Assembly: GCF_000482785.1 (NCBI RefSeq)
Contig: NZ_AXWS01000014.1
Coordinates: 62,001-126,000 of the forward strand
From: Derxia gummosa DSM 723
Lineage (GTDB): Bacteria > Pseudomonadota > Gammaproteobacteria > Burkholderiales > Burkholderiaceae_E
Direction: 5' to 3'
Length of the DNA stretch: 64,000 nucleotides
Shown here in pieces: positions 37,334 to 45,946 of the stretch. The first letter of the stretch is position 1, and every line of letters begins with the position of its first letter. The notes below the pieces were generated by a model, which did no database searches, had not been told where the DNA came from, and worked only from the letters and a program-made list of their open reading frames with translations. The position numbers and the translations under genes are program-made.

Positions 37334-39259
37334 TCAGCCCTTGCGCCGGGCGAGGACTTCTGCCGGGGCGCCACGGTCCACGAGGCGACCGTGATCCATC
37401 ACGAGCACCTCGTCGAAGTGGTCGAGCAGGTGCAGCCGGTGGATCGACGAGATCACGCAGGCATCACCGAAGCGCTCGAAGAGGTTGGCGTACACCCGCG
37501 CCTCGGTGGCCGGGTCGAGCGCGGCCGTCGGCTCGTCGAGCAGCACGATCGAGCTGTCGGCGGCCGCCGCGACGCCGCGCGCGAGCGCGATGCGCTGGCG
37601 CTGTCCGCCCGACCAGTTGGCGCCGCGCTCGGCCACCTGGGCGTCGAGGCCGGCGCCGGGCTTCTCGGCCTCGGCCAGCAGGAAGACGTCGGCGCAGGCG
37701 GTGGCCAGCGCGCGCGGCAGCTCGGCGCGCGTGACCGGGCCGGCGTGGGTGGCGGCGAGTTCGAGGTTCTCGCCGAGCGTGCCCTCGAACACCTCGGCGT
37801 CCTGCGGGATGAGCGTGGCGAGCGACAGCAGCCCCGCCGCGACCCGCCTCGGCTCGGCCGTCACGCGGTGGCCGTCGGCATGCAGCTCGCCCTGCTCGGG
37901 CCGGTACAGCCCCGACAGCAGCCAGAGCAACGTGCTCTTGCCCGAGCCGCTGCCGCCGATGAGCGCATAGCGCCGGCCGCGTTCGAGCACCAGCCGGTCG
38001 AGATCGAGGCCGCCGTCGGACTTGGGGTAGCGGAAGCGGAGCGCGCGCAGTTCGAGCTGGCGCCAGCCGGCGGGCGGGAGCACGGCGGACGACGACGCGG
38101 CGGCAGCGGGCACCGCCGCCGCGACATCACGCGCGGCGGCCGGCCGTGTGTCGGTCGCATCGGCGGGCGCGACGTCGGCCGTTCGGGCCGTCGCCCCCGC
38201 CGGCCGCGCCGCCGCGTCGCGGGCCTCGGCCTCGCCGGCGGCCCGCGTCTCGGCCGCGACCGCCTCGCGGATCGGGTCGGCGCTGGCGTAGTCGGCGCCG
38301 TGGCGCGCGAAGCTCTGGTAGTGCGCCGCGATCGAGGTGATGACGCCCGCCGCCTGGTTGGCGTAGGCAAACACCATCACCACCGAGCCGAGCGCGAGCG
38401 TCGGCGCGCTCGCGTCGCGCGCGGCGGGCATCACCTCCGCCGCCGTGATGCCGCGCGCAGCGAGCCACGCATACAGCCCGACCAGCCCGCAGGCCAGCGT
38501 CTGGCTCAGCAGATCGACGCTGCACCACTTGCCTTCGTTGACGACGATCGACTTGCGCAGCGGCTCGTAGATGGCCAGCAGCCGGCGCTCCAGCAGCGCC
38601 GCCACGCCCTGCATCTGGCGCAGCGCCAGCACGCTCACGAGGTTGCCGAAGCTGTCGTTGAGCGCCGCCTGGTAGCGCCGCTCGGTCGCGTTCTCCTCGC
38701 GCGCCAGCACCATCATCCGGCGGTCGAACAGCACGATCACGAGCCAGATCAGAGCGAAGCCCGCCATCGCCACCATGCCCACCGTGCGCTCGATGAGCCA
38801 GAGCGCGACGATCGGCCCGATCACCTGGGCCGCGTTCTGCAGCAGGATGAACTGGCTCTGCGCGAAGTTGAACATCGCCTCGGTCGTCTGCCGCACGCGG
38901 TGCGAGGTCTCGCCCGAGTGGTGATGCACATGCCAGCCGAGCGGCAGCCGGAACATGTCGCCCACCAGCTCGGCCGCGAGCCGCTGGCGCACCGCCAGCG
39001 CCACATTGCGTTCGAGGATGCGGCCCGGCCCGTGCAGGCACCAGCCGAGCGCGGTCGCGCCCAGCACCGCCAGCAGCCACAGCGCCGCGTCATGCAGCCC
39101 CGGCAGACCGCGCGCCTGGAGCGTGTTGATGGCCTTGCCCGACAGCCAGGGCACGGCCAGCTTGGCGCCCTGCGACAGCAGCAGCGCGGTGAAGGCCAGC
39201 ACGATGCGGCCGCGCAGCCCCGCCGCCAGCCGCCACAGATCGAGATAGAGACGTCGCAT
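37334..39259 (-). CDS. ABC exporter, fused permease and ATPase
   Basis: A 641-residue half-transporter. The N-terminal membrane domain (about 1-320) has six predicted helices, beginning IVLAFTALLLSQGAKLAVPW. An Ala-rich linker (about 333-395) joins it to the ATPase: Walker A IGGSGSGKSTLLWLLSGLYR, signature NWSGGQRQRIALARG, Walker B SSIVLLDEPTAALD and the switch His in SSIHRLHLLDHF. It probably works as a dimer, exporting lipid, peptide or drug; the substrate is unknown. It lies 58 bp upstream of minC on the same strand, so read-through into the min genes is possible. Confidence 0.9.
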   Translation of the reverse strand: MRRLYLDLWRLAAGLRGRIVLAFTALLLSQGAKLAVPWLSGKAINTLQARGLPGLHDAALWLLAVLGATALGWCLHGPGRILERNVALAVRQRLAAELVGDMFRLPLGWHVHHHSGETSHRVRQTTEAMFNFAQSQFILLQNAAQVIGPIVALWLIERTVGMVAMAGFALIWLVIVLFDRRMMVLAREENATERRYQAALNDSFGNLVSVLALRQMQGVAALLERRLLAIYEPLRKSIVVNEGKWCSVDLLSQTLACGLVGLYAWLAARGITAAEVMPAARDASAPTLALGSVVMVFAYANQAAGVITSIAAHYQSFARHGADYASADPIREAVAAETRAAGEAEARDAAARPAGATARTADVAPADATDTRPAAARDVAAAVPAAAASSSAVLPPAGWRQLELRALRFRYPKSDGGLDLDRLVLERGRRYALIGGSGSGKSTLLWLLSGLYRPEQGELHADGHRVTAEPRRVAAGLLSLATLIPQDAEVFEGTLGENLELAATHAGPVTRAELPRALATACADVFLLAEAEKPGAGLDAQVAERGANWSGGQRQRIALARGVAAAADSSIVLLDEPTAALDPATEARVYANLFERFGDACVISSIHRLHLLDHFDEVLVMDHGRLVDRGAPAEVLARRKG

Positions 39260-39535
39260 GCGCGGCAGTTGACGCCGCGCACGCCGCCAGCGTCAACGCG
39301 GCGCGGCTTCCGGTGACATTCGCGCCGGCCCGGCGGAGCGCGGCGCCGGCCGGCTGGCGCGCGGGCGGCGCGGCGCGGCCACCGGCGTCGGACCCGCCGG
39401 GCCGCGCACCGCCAGGCACCGCTCGGCGCGGAAATTCCGCCCCGAAACACCCCGCAATTCCGGGCATCGCGGCGGCGCGCGGCCAACACAATCGCGGCAA
39501 TCTCCCCTCATTCCCGGGCCGCCCGCCCGACCGCC

Positions 39536-41080
39536 ATGCTCAACAACTTCAAGGTCGGCCATCGGCTCGGCGCCGCCTTCGGCCTGATGCTCGCGATGCT
39601 CGTCGCGATGACGACCTTCGCGCTAGTCTCGGCCGGCCGGCTCAATGCCAACACCGAGTACTTCGCCACCAACCTCGTGCCCTCGATCCGGCTCGCGGCC
39701 CGGATGAACGAGCTGGCGCGCACCGCACGCTCGAACGAGACCCAGACGCTCATCGCCGCCGACGCCGCCGAGCGTGACCGCCTCATCGACGTGATGCGCG
39801 CGCGCAAGGCCGACATGCTCAAGATGCTCGACGACTACCGCGCCCACCTCAGCGACGACACCGAGCGCGCCCTGTACGACACGGCGCGCGCCGAGTTCGA
39901 CCGCTACTGGCCGATCCAGGACAAGGTCGTCGCGCTCGGCCTCACCGATCCCGCCGCCGCGCGCCAGCTCCATCTCTCCGCCGGACACGACCAGTTCGGC
40001 AAGGCGCGCGACGCGCTCGGCGCGCTGGCCGACTACAACGTCAAGCTCGGCGATGCGCGCGCGGTGGCGTCGGCCGAGGGCTACCACGATGTGCGGCTGA
40101 CGCTGATCGGCGCGCTCGTCGTCTGCATCGGCATCGGACTGGGCGCCACGGTCGTCATCACGCGCTCGATCACCCGGCCGCTCGACGAGGCCGTGGCCGT
40201 GGCCGACCGCGTCGCCGACGGCGACCTGAGCGCCGCGCCGCATGTCGAGCGCCGCGACGAACTGGGCCATCTGCTCGACACCCTCGCCCGCATGACCGAA
40301 AGGCTCGCGGGCGTGGTGCGCGAGGTGCGCGACAGCACCGACGCCGTGGCCGGCGCCTCGCGCGAGATCGCCACCGGCAATGCCGACCTGTCGGCGCGCA
40401 CCGAAGCCCAGGCCGCCAGCCTCCAGCAGACCGCCGCCTCGACCGAGGAGATGGCCGGCACCGTGCGCGCCAGCGCCGACAACGCGCGCCAGGCCGAAAG
40501 CCTCGCCAACGGCACGACCGACGCGGCGGTACGCGGCGGCAGCGCGGTCGAGCGCGTGGTCGAGACCATGAACGGCATCAGCGAATCGAGCCGGCGCATC
40601 GCCGACATCATCGGCACCATCGACGGCATCGCCTTCCAGACCAACATCCTCGCGCTCAACGCGGCCGTCGAAGCCGCCCGCGCCGGCGAGCAGGGGCGCG
40701 GCTTTGCCGTGGTGGCCAGCGAGGTGCGCGCCCTCGCCCAGCGCAGCGCCGAGGCCGCGCGCGAGATCAAGACGCTCATCCTCGATAGCAACGGTCGCGT
40801 CGAGGCCGGCACGAACATCGTGGCCGAGGCCGGCCGCACGATCGGCGACGTGGTGACGCAGGTGCGCCGCATGAACGACCTCGTGAGCGAGATCAGCAGC
40901 GCCTCGGGCGAGCAGGACACCGGCATCGGCCAGATCAACCTAGCCGTCAGCCAGCTCGATCACGCCACGCAGCAGAACGCTGCGCTGGTCGAACAGACCG
41001 CCTCGGCCGCCGAAAGCCTCAAGCACCAGGCCGCGCGTCTGGCCGAGGTGATGAGCGGATTCCGGCTCGGCGCGCGCTGA
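39536..41080 (+). CDS. Methyl-accepting chemotaxis protein
   Basis: A 514-residue chemoreceptor. TM1 is at about 10-32; a periplasmic four-helix-bundle sensor spans about 33-186 ([20 protein letters not shown]). TM2 is at about 187-210, then HAMP (about 211-265). The cytosolic signalling hairpin has its tip at [36 protein letters not shown]. There is no C-terminal CheR/CheB-tethering pentapeptide. The ligand is unknown. Its stop is 1 bp from the stop of the convergent dehydrogenase gene. The 276-bp gap upstream (39260-39535) shows no clear promoter and no gene. Confidence 0.93.
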   Translation: MLNNFKVGHRLGAAFGLMLAMLVAMTTFALVSAGRLNANTEYFATNLVPSIRLAARMNELARTARSNETQTLIAADAAERDRLIDVMRARKADMLKMLDDYRAHLSDDTERALYDTARAEFDRYWPIQDKVVALGLTDPAAARQLHLSAGHDQFGKARDALGALADYNVKLGDARAVASAEGYHDVRLTLIGALVVCIGIGLGATVVITRSITRPLDEAVAVADRVADGDLSAAPHVERRDELGHLLDTLARMTERLAGVVREVRDSTDAVAGASREIATGNADLSARTEAQAASLQQTAASTEEMAGTVRASADNARQAESLANGTTDAAVRGGSAVERVVETMNGISESSRRIADIIGTIDGIAFQTNILALNAAVEAARAGEQGRGFAVVASEVRALAQRSAEAAREIKTLILDSNGRVEAGTNIVAEAGRTIGDVVTQVRRMNDLVSEISSASGEQDTGIGQINLAVSQLDHATQQNAALVEQTASAAESLKHQAARLAEVMSGFRLGAR

Positions 41081-41081
41081 G

Positions 41082-42032
41082 TCAGCAGGCCACGAGATTG
41101 CGCGGCCGGCCCGCCTCCCAGGCCTCGATGTTGTCGATGAGCTGATCCGCAAGCCCTTGCATGGCCTCGGCGCTGGCCCAGCCCACATGCGGCGTGACGA
41201 TGAGGTTGGGCAGGCGCAGTTGCAGCAGCGGATGGTCGGCCGGCGGCGGCTCCACGCTCAGCACGTCCAGCCCGGCGCCGCCCAGATGGCCCGATTGCAG
41301 CGCCTCGGCCAGCGCGGCTTCGTCCACGAGGCCGCCGCGCGCGGTGTTGATGAGCAGCGCGCCCGGCTTCATGCGCGCGAACTGCTCGCGGCCCATGAGG
41401 CCGCGCGTGTCGGGCGTCTGCATCACATGCAGGCTCACCACGTCGGCGCGCGCCAGCAGCTCGTCGAGGCTCACGAACTCGATCGCCGGATCGGGCTTGA
41501 TGCTGCGGTTGTGCACGATGACCTTCATGCCGAAGGCGAGCGCCAGATCGGCCACCGCGCGGCCGAGCGCGCCGAAGCCGATCAGCCCGATGGTCGAACC
41601 CGCGAGGTCGCGGATCGGCCGGGTGATGGCGCAGAAGCGGTCGGACTTCGGCCAGCTGCCGGCTTCCATGTCGGCGCGGTAGCCGACGAGGTTGCGGCGC
41701 AGCGCCAGCAGCAGCGCGAACACATGCTCGGGCACGGCGGCGAGCGCGTAGTCGCGGATGTTGCTCACGACGATGCCGCGCCGGCTGCATTCGGCCAGAT
41801 CGACGTTGTCGGTGCCGGTCGCGGCGATGGCGATCATCTTCAGGTCGGGCAGTTGCGCGAGCGCCTCGGCATCGACCTTGACCTTGTTGACGATGGCGAT
41901 GGTCGCGCCCTGAAGCCGCTCGGCCACGTCGGCGCGGGCGGTGTTCGGATGCTCGCGCCAGTCGTGGGCGAAGGCCGGGCGGCGCACGTTGGCGGGCAGG
42001 CTGTCGCGGTCGAGAAAGACGATGGAATGCAT
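41082..42032 (-). CDS. D-2-hydroxyacid dehydrogenase
   Basis: A 316-residue NAD(P)-dependent dehydrogenase of the glycerate/hydroxypyruvate reductase type. The nucleotide-binding motif is TIGLIGFGALGRAVADLALA. The catalytic triad is visible as Arg in LLINTARGGLVDE, Glu in DVLSVEPPPADHPLL and His in VTPHVGWAS. The substrate-side signature IAATGTDNVDLAECSRRGI is also present. The start at 42032 opens with MHSIVFLDRDSLP, typical for the subgroup. Hydroxypyruvate reductase is the likeliest activity but is inferred from similarity of pattern only. Confidence 0.9.
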   Translation of the reverse strand: MHSIVFLDRDSLPANVRRPAFAHDWREHPNTARADVAERLQGATIAIVNKVKVDAEALAQLPDLKMIAIAATGTDNVDLAECSRRGIVVSNIRDYALAAVPEHVFALLLALRRNLVGYRADMEAGSWPKSDRFCAITRPIRDLAGSTIGLIGFGALGRAVADLALAFGMKVIVHNRSIKPDPAIEFVSLDELLARADVVSLHVMQTPDTRGLMGREQFARMKPGALLINTARGGLVDEAALAEALQSGHLGGAGLDVLSVEPPPADHPLLQLRLPNLIVTPHVGWASAEAMQGLADQLIDNIEAWEAGRPRNLVAC

Positions 42033-42162
42033 GGCTGGATAAGTGGTCTGGCCGGTGGAAGCCGCGACGGTAGCGCGATTGCGCGCCGGGGTGCGGCGCG
42101 GCCCCGCGCGCGGTGCGACGCACCGCACCGGCCGCGCCCCGCGCCGCGCGGCTGCGCCACGT

Positions 42163-43497
42163 TCAGCGCGCCGCCGTCACCCGCCACACCGTGTTGCCGA
42201 CGTCATCCGCCACCAGCAGCGCGCCGTCCCGGCCGATGGCCACGCCCACCGGGCGGCCCTGGGCCTCGCCGTCGTCGTTGAGGAAGCCGGTCAGCACATC
42301 CACCGGCATGCCCGTCGGGCGCGCGCCCTCGAAGGGCACGAAGATCACGCGGTAGCCCGACGGCGGCCGGCGGTTCCATGAGCCGTGCTGGCCGACGAAC
42401 ATGCCGCGCGCGAAGGCCGGCGGCAGCGTGTTGCCGCCCGACCAGGCCAGCCCGAGCGAGGCGGTGTGCGGCCCGAGCGCGTAATCGGGCCTGATCGCCT
42501 TCGCCACCATGTCGGGGCGCGCCGGCTTCACGCGCTCGTCCACATGCTGGCCGTAGTAGCTCCAGGGCCAGCCGTAGAAGGCGCCCTCCTTCACCGAGGT
42601 CATGTAGTCGGGCACGAGGTCGCTGCCGAGTTCGTCGCGCTCGTTGACGGCCACCCACAGCGCGCCGCCGTCGGGCTGCCAGGCGAGGCCGACCGGATTG
42701 CGCAGGCCCGAGGCGAACACGCGCGTCGCGCCGCTCGCCGTGTCGATGGCGAGGATGGCGGCGCGGTCCCGCTCGGCGTCGAGGCCGTTCTCGGCGACGT
42801 TGCTGTTAGAGCCGACGCCCACGTAAAGCGTGCGGCCGTCGGGGCTGGCGATCAGGCTCTTGGTCCAGTGATGGTTGCGCGGGCCGCCGGGCAGGTCGGC
42901 CAGCTTGCGCGCCGAGGCCGGGTCGAGCGCCGCGCCGCCGCGCCACGGAAACGCCAGCACCGCGTCGGCCGCCGCCACGTAGAGCGTGTCGCCGACGAGC
43001 GCCATCCCGAACGGCGAGTTGATGCCCTCGACCAGCGTCTGCCGCACCTCCGCGCGACCATCGCCGTCGGCATCGCGCAGCAGCACGATGCGGTTGGGGC
43101 TGGCGACGCCGGCGCCGGCACGCTTCATCGCCTGCTTCTGCACCCAGCCGCGCAGTCCCTCGCCGCCGCCCTCGCCCTTGGGCGGCGCATTGCTCTCGGC
43201 CACGAGCACGGCGCCGTCGGGCAGCACGTGCAGCCAGCGCGGATGGTCGAGTCCGTCGGCGAAGCGCCCGACCGCCAGCCCTTGCGCCGCGACCGGCTTG
43301 CCGCCGGCCGGCCAGCCGACGGCCTTGGCGACATTGACGGTCCGGATGAGCGAGCTGTCAGGCGCGGGCAGTTGCGGATCGGGCCCCATGCCGGCGCTCA
43401 CCGGCAGTTGCGCGGTGTCGGCATGCGCGGCCGGCAGCGCGAGCACGGCGGCGCAGGCCGCGAGCGCGGCGGCGGAAAGGGCAAAGCGGAATTTCAT
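42163..43497 (-). CDS. PQQ-type sugar (sorbosone) dehydrogenase-like protein
   Basis: A 444-residue secreted six-bladed beta-propeller of the glucose/sorbosone dehydrogenase family. The signal peptide is [20 protein letters not shown] followed by LPAAHA; an LAAC within it could be a lipobox, but AHA before DTAQ is the better cleavage site. Family marks include [42 protein letters not shown] and [17 protein letters not shown]. The oxidised sugar and use of PQQ are inferred from the family. It lies 130 bp upstream of the dehydrogenase on the same strand. Confidence 0.88.
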   Translation of the reverse strand: MKFRFALSAAALAACAAVLALPAAHADTAQLPVSAGMGPDPQLPAPDSSLIRTVNVAKAVGWPAGGKPVAAQGLAVGRFADGLDHPRWLHVLPDGAVLVAESNAPPKGEGGGEGLRGWVQKQAMKRAGAGVASPNRIVLLRDADGDGRAEVRQTLVEGINSPFGMALVGDTLYVAAADAVLAFPWRGGAALDPASARKLADLPGGPRNHHWTKSLIASPDGRTLYVGVGSNSNVAENGLDAERDRAAILAIDTASGATRVFASGLRNPVGLAWQPDGGALWVAVNERDELGSDLVPDYMTSVKEGAFYGWPWSYYGQHVDERVKPARPDMVAKAIRPDYALGPHTASLGLAWSGGNTLPPAFARGMFVGQHGSWNRRPPSGYRVIFVPFEGARPTGMPVDVLTGFLNDDGEAQGRPVGVAIGRDGALLVADDVGNTVWRVTAAR

Positions 43498-44316
43498 GGC
43501 GACGGCACCCGGAGTGCGCCTTGCGGCGGAACCGGCAGTCTGGTGCGCGCGCGGACGCGGAACTGTCGGCGCGATGGCTGTCGCGCGGTCGGCCGGCGCG
43601 CAAGCCGTCGGCGCGGGCAGGAAGAGCGCGTCCACCGGCGTGCGCGGTCGGTCGGCGTGCGCGGTCGGCGCGAGCGACGACCGCATCGGTCAGCGCGACG
43701 GCTGCCGGCGCGGCCCGATCACGGCGCGGCCATGCCACGCACGGCGCCGGCCTGGCCGCGTGCCGGCGACGACTGGCCCCTGTCCGCCGTCGCGGAAGAC
43801 GCGACCGGCGCGTCACGCTCCGTCATGCGGGCGCCCTGGCGCGCGGCCATGGCCACCGCGAGCGCCACGCTGCCCTTGCTGCCAGCCCGTCGCACGCTTT
43901 CGTGCGCGGCGCCGGCCTCGGACCGGGCGGCGCAGCACCATGTCGGGCAGCTCGGCCGGATCGGTGCCGCGCGCGATCGCCGGCACCGATCCGGCCACCG
44001 GCGTGAAGCCGCGCTGGGCCAGCGCCACGCGCCGCAGCGGCTCGAGCGGCAAGGGCATCCACCAGCGCAACCGACCCGGCGCACGGCTCGCGGAAGCATC
44101 CGAAAACATGGTCGAGGCGCGGACGAGGCCCATGCGGGAAGGACTTTCCAGGGGTTCTTGTGGCATGCGTTCCGGCGTGCGGAGGCCCCGGATGCGCCCG
44201 CGTATTGCGCACCGGCCGACAAAAATGTGCCGTGGAGAAATTCCCGGCGCGCATCCCATGCGGATGGCGCCACTGGACTGCTTCACGAAGCAGCGCGGCG
44301 CGCTGCCCGCCCGCCT
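43498..44316. other. 819-bp gap; possible degraded gene
   Basis: No intact recognised gene lies here. On the minus strand, 44133 to about 43925 reads with GC-rich third positions as MGLVRASTMFSDASASRAPG and on to ELPDMVLRRP. After about 43925 the coding-like signal moves to another frame (SKGSVALAVAMAARQGARMT ERDAP), ending at 43719. That pattern fits a frameshifted or decaying gene of unknown family; an intact 106-residue frame (44133 to 43813) is the alternative. The 43560-43720 part contains GC-rich direct repeats (GTGCGCGGTCGG twice). The main gsp cluster would be expected to carry gspF at this end, but no gspF remnant is visible. Confidence 0.35.
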
Positions 44317-45915
44317 TCAGTCGCGCGTCACGCGGATGATTTCCTCGACCGAGGTGGCGCCGCTGTCGATCCAGCGCTGGCCGTCGTCGCGCATGCTGCG
44401 CATGCCGCGTTGCAGGCCGAGCCTACGGATTTCCAGCTCGTTGGCGGCGTTGTGGATGAGGCCGCGCTGGTCCTCGTCGATGACGAGCAGCTCGTAGATG
44501 CCCGAGCGCCCGATGTAGCCGCTGCGATGGCAGCGGTCGCAGCCCACGGCGCGCCAGACCTTGCGGCCCTCGGGCGTGGTGTCGGGTTTCTTGCAGTGCG
44601 GGCAGAGCCGGCGGATGAGCCGCTGCGCCATCACGCCCAGCACCGTCGAACTCAGCAGGAAGGGCTCGACGCCCATGTCGGCCAGCCGCGTGATCGCACT
44701 GGCCGAGTCGTTGGTGTGCAGCGTGGCGAGCACCAGGTGGCCGGTGAGCGAGGCCTGCACCGCGATCTGCGCCGTCTCCAGGTCGCGGATCTCGCCGATC
44801 ATGATCACGTCCGGGTCCTGGCGCAGGATGGCGCGCAGGGCCTTGCCGAAGGTCATGTCGATGCGCGCGTTCACCTGGGTCTGACCGATGCCGGGCAGGT
44901 CGTACTCGATCGGGTCCTCGACGGTCATGATGTTCGTCGTCGTCGCGTCGAGCCGCTGCATCGCGGCGTAGAGCGTGGTCGTCTTGCCCGAGCCGGTCGG
45001 CCCGGTCACGAGGATGATCCCGTGCGGCTGGTTCACGAGCCGGTCGAAGGTGGCGAGCGTGTCGGGCGCCATGCCGAGCTTGCTCAGGTCGAGCCGGCCG
45101 GCTTCCTTGTCGAGCAGACGCAGTACCGCGCGTTCTCCGTGGCCGGTGGGCAGCGTGCTGACGCGCACGTCCACCGGCTTGCCGGCGACGCGCAGCGTGA
45201 TGCGGCCGTCCTGCGGCAGGCGTTTTTCGGCGATGTCGAGCTGGGCCATGATCTTGATGCGGCTGATCAGCGCCGCATGCAGCGCCCGGCGCGGCCGCGC
45301 GATGTCGCGCAGCGTGCCGTCGATGCGGAAGCGCACGACCGAGTGCGTCTCGAAGGCCTCGATGTGGATGTCGCTCGCGCCGTCGCGCGAGGCTTGCGTG
45401 AGCAGCGCGTTGATCATGCGGATGATCGGCGCGTCGTCCTCCACCTCCAGCAGGTCTTCCACCGCCGGCGCGTCCTGGAGCAGGCGGGTGATGTCGATGT
45501 CGGCCTCGGCCTCGTCGACGATGCGCGCGGCCTCGCCGTCCGATTGCGCATAGGCCTGGCGCAGCGCGGCTTCCACCTCGGGCACGGTCTTCCACGCGGT
45601 CGGCAGATTGCCGAGCCGGCGCGTGACTTCGGCCAGCGCGTCGGGGTCGGTCTGCTCGCAGATCCACGCCTCGGGCGGCTGGCCGCCGCGCACCACCAAT
45701 GCGAGCTTCGCGTCGCGGGCGAAGGCGTAGGGCAGCAGGCGGGCGGCGTCGATGCCGTCGGCCGGCGCGGCGGCATCGACGCCGCCCGCGCCCGGCGCCA
45801 CGGACAGATCGTCGGCGCCAGAGGCCGCGCCGTTGCGGTCGGCGGCGGCGGTCGAGGCGAGGGTCACGGTGCTCGCGGTGTCGGCGACGAGGCCAGGACT
45901 GTCGGTACGGCTCAT
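44317..45915 (-). CDS. gspE: Type II secretion ATPase GspE
   Basis: A 532-residue hexameric ATPase powering pseudopilus assembly. Walker A is ILVTGPTGSGKTTTLYA, the Asp box is MTVEDPIEYDLPGIGQTQVN, Walker B is DPDVIMIGEIRDLETAQIA and the His box is GHLVLATLHTNDS. The zinc-binding tetracysteine is present as CPHCKK and CDRCHRSGY. The first 60 residues are Ala-rich and poorly conserved. It lies 31 bp after gspD and is the last gene of the gsp cluster; the usual next gene, gspF, is absent here. Confidence 0.97.
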   Translation of the reverse strand: MSRTDSPGLVADTASTVTLASTAAADRNGAASGADDLSVAPGAGGVDAAAPADGIDAARLLPYAFARDAKLALVVRGGQPPEAWICEQTDPDALAEVTRRLGNLPTAWKTVPEVEAALRQAYAQSDGEAARIVDEAEADIDITRLLQDAPAVEDLLEVEDDAPIIRMINALLTQASRDGASDIHIEAFETHSVVRFRIDGTLRDIARPRRALHAALISRIKIMAQLDIAEKRLPQDGRITLRVAGKPVDVRVSTLPTGHGERAVLRLLDKEAGRLDLSKLGMAPDTLATFDRLVNQPHGIILVTGPTGSGKTTTLYAAMQRLDATTTNIMTVEDPIEYDLPGIGQTQVNARIDMTFGKALRAILRQDPDVIMIGEIRDLETAQIAVQASLTGHLVLATLHTNDSASAITRLADMGVEPFLLSSTVLGVMAQRLIRRLCPHCKKPDTTPEGRKVWRAVGCDRCHRSGYIGRSGIYELLVIDEDQRGLIHNAANELEIRRLGLQRGMRSMRDDGQRWIDSGATSVEEIIRVTRD

Positions 45916-45946
45916 GAGGCGACTCCGAAGTGCGCGACGCGCACCG

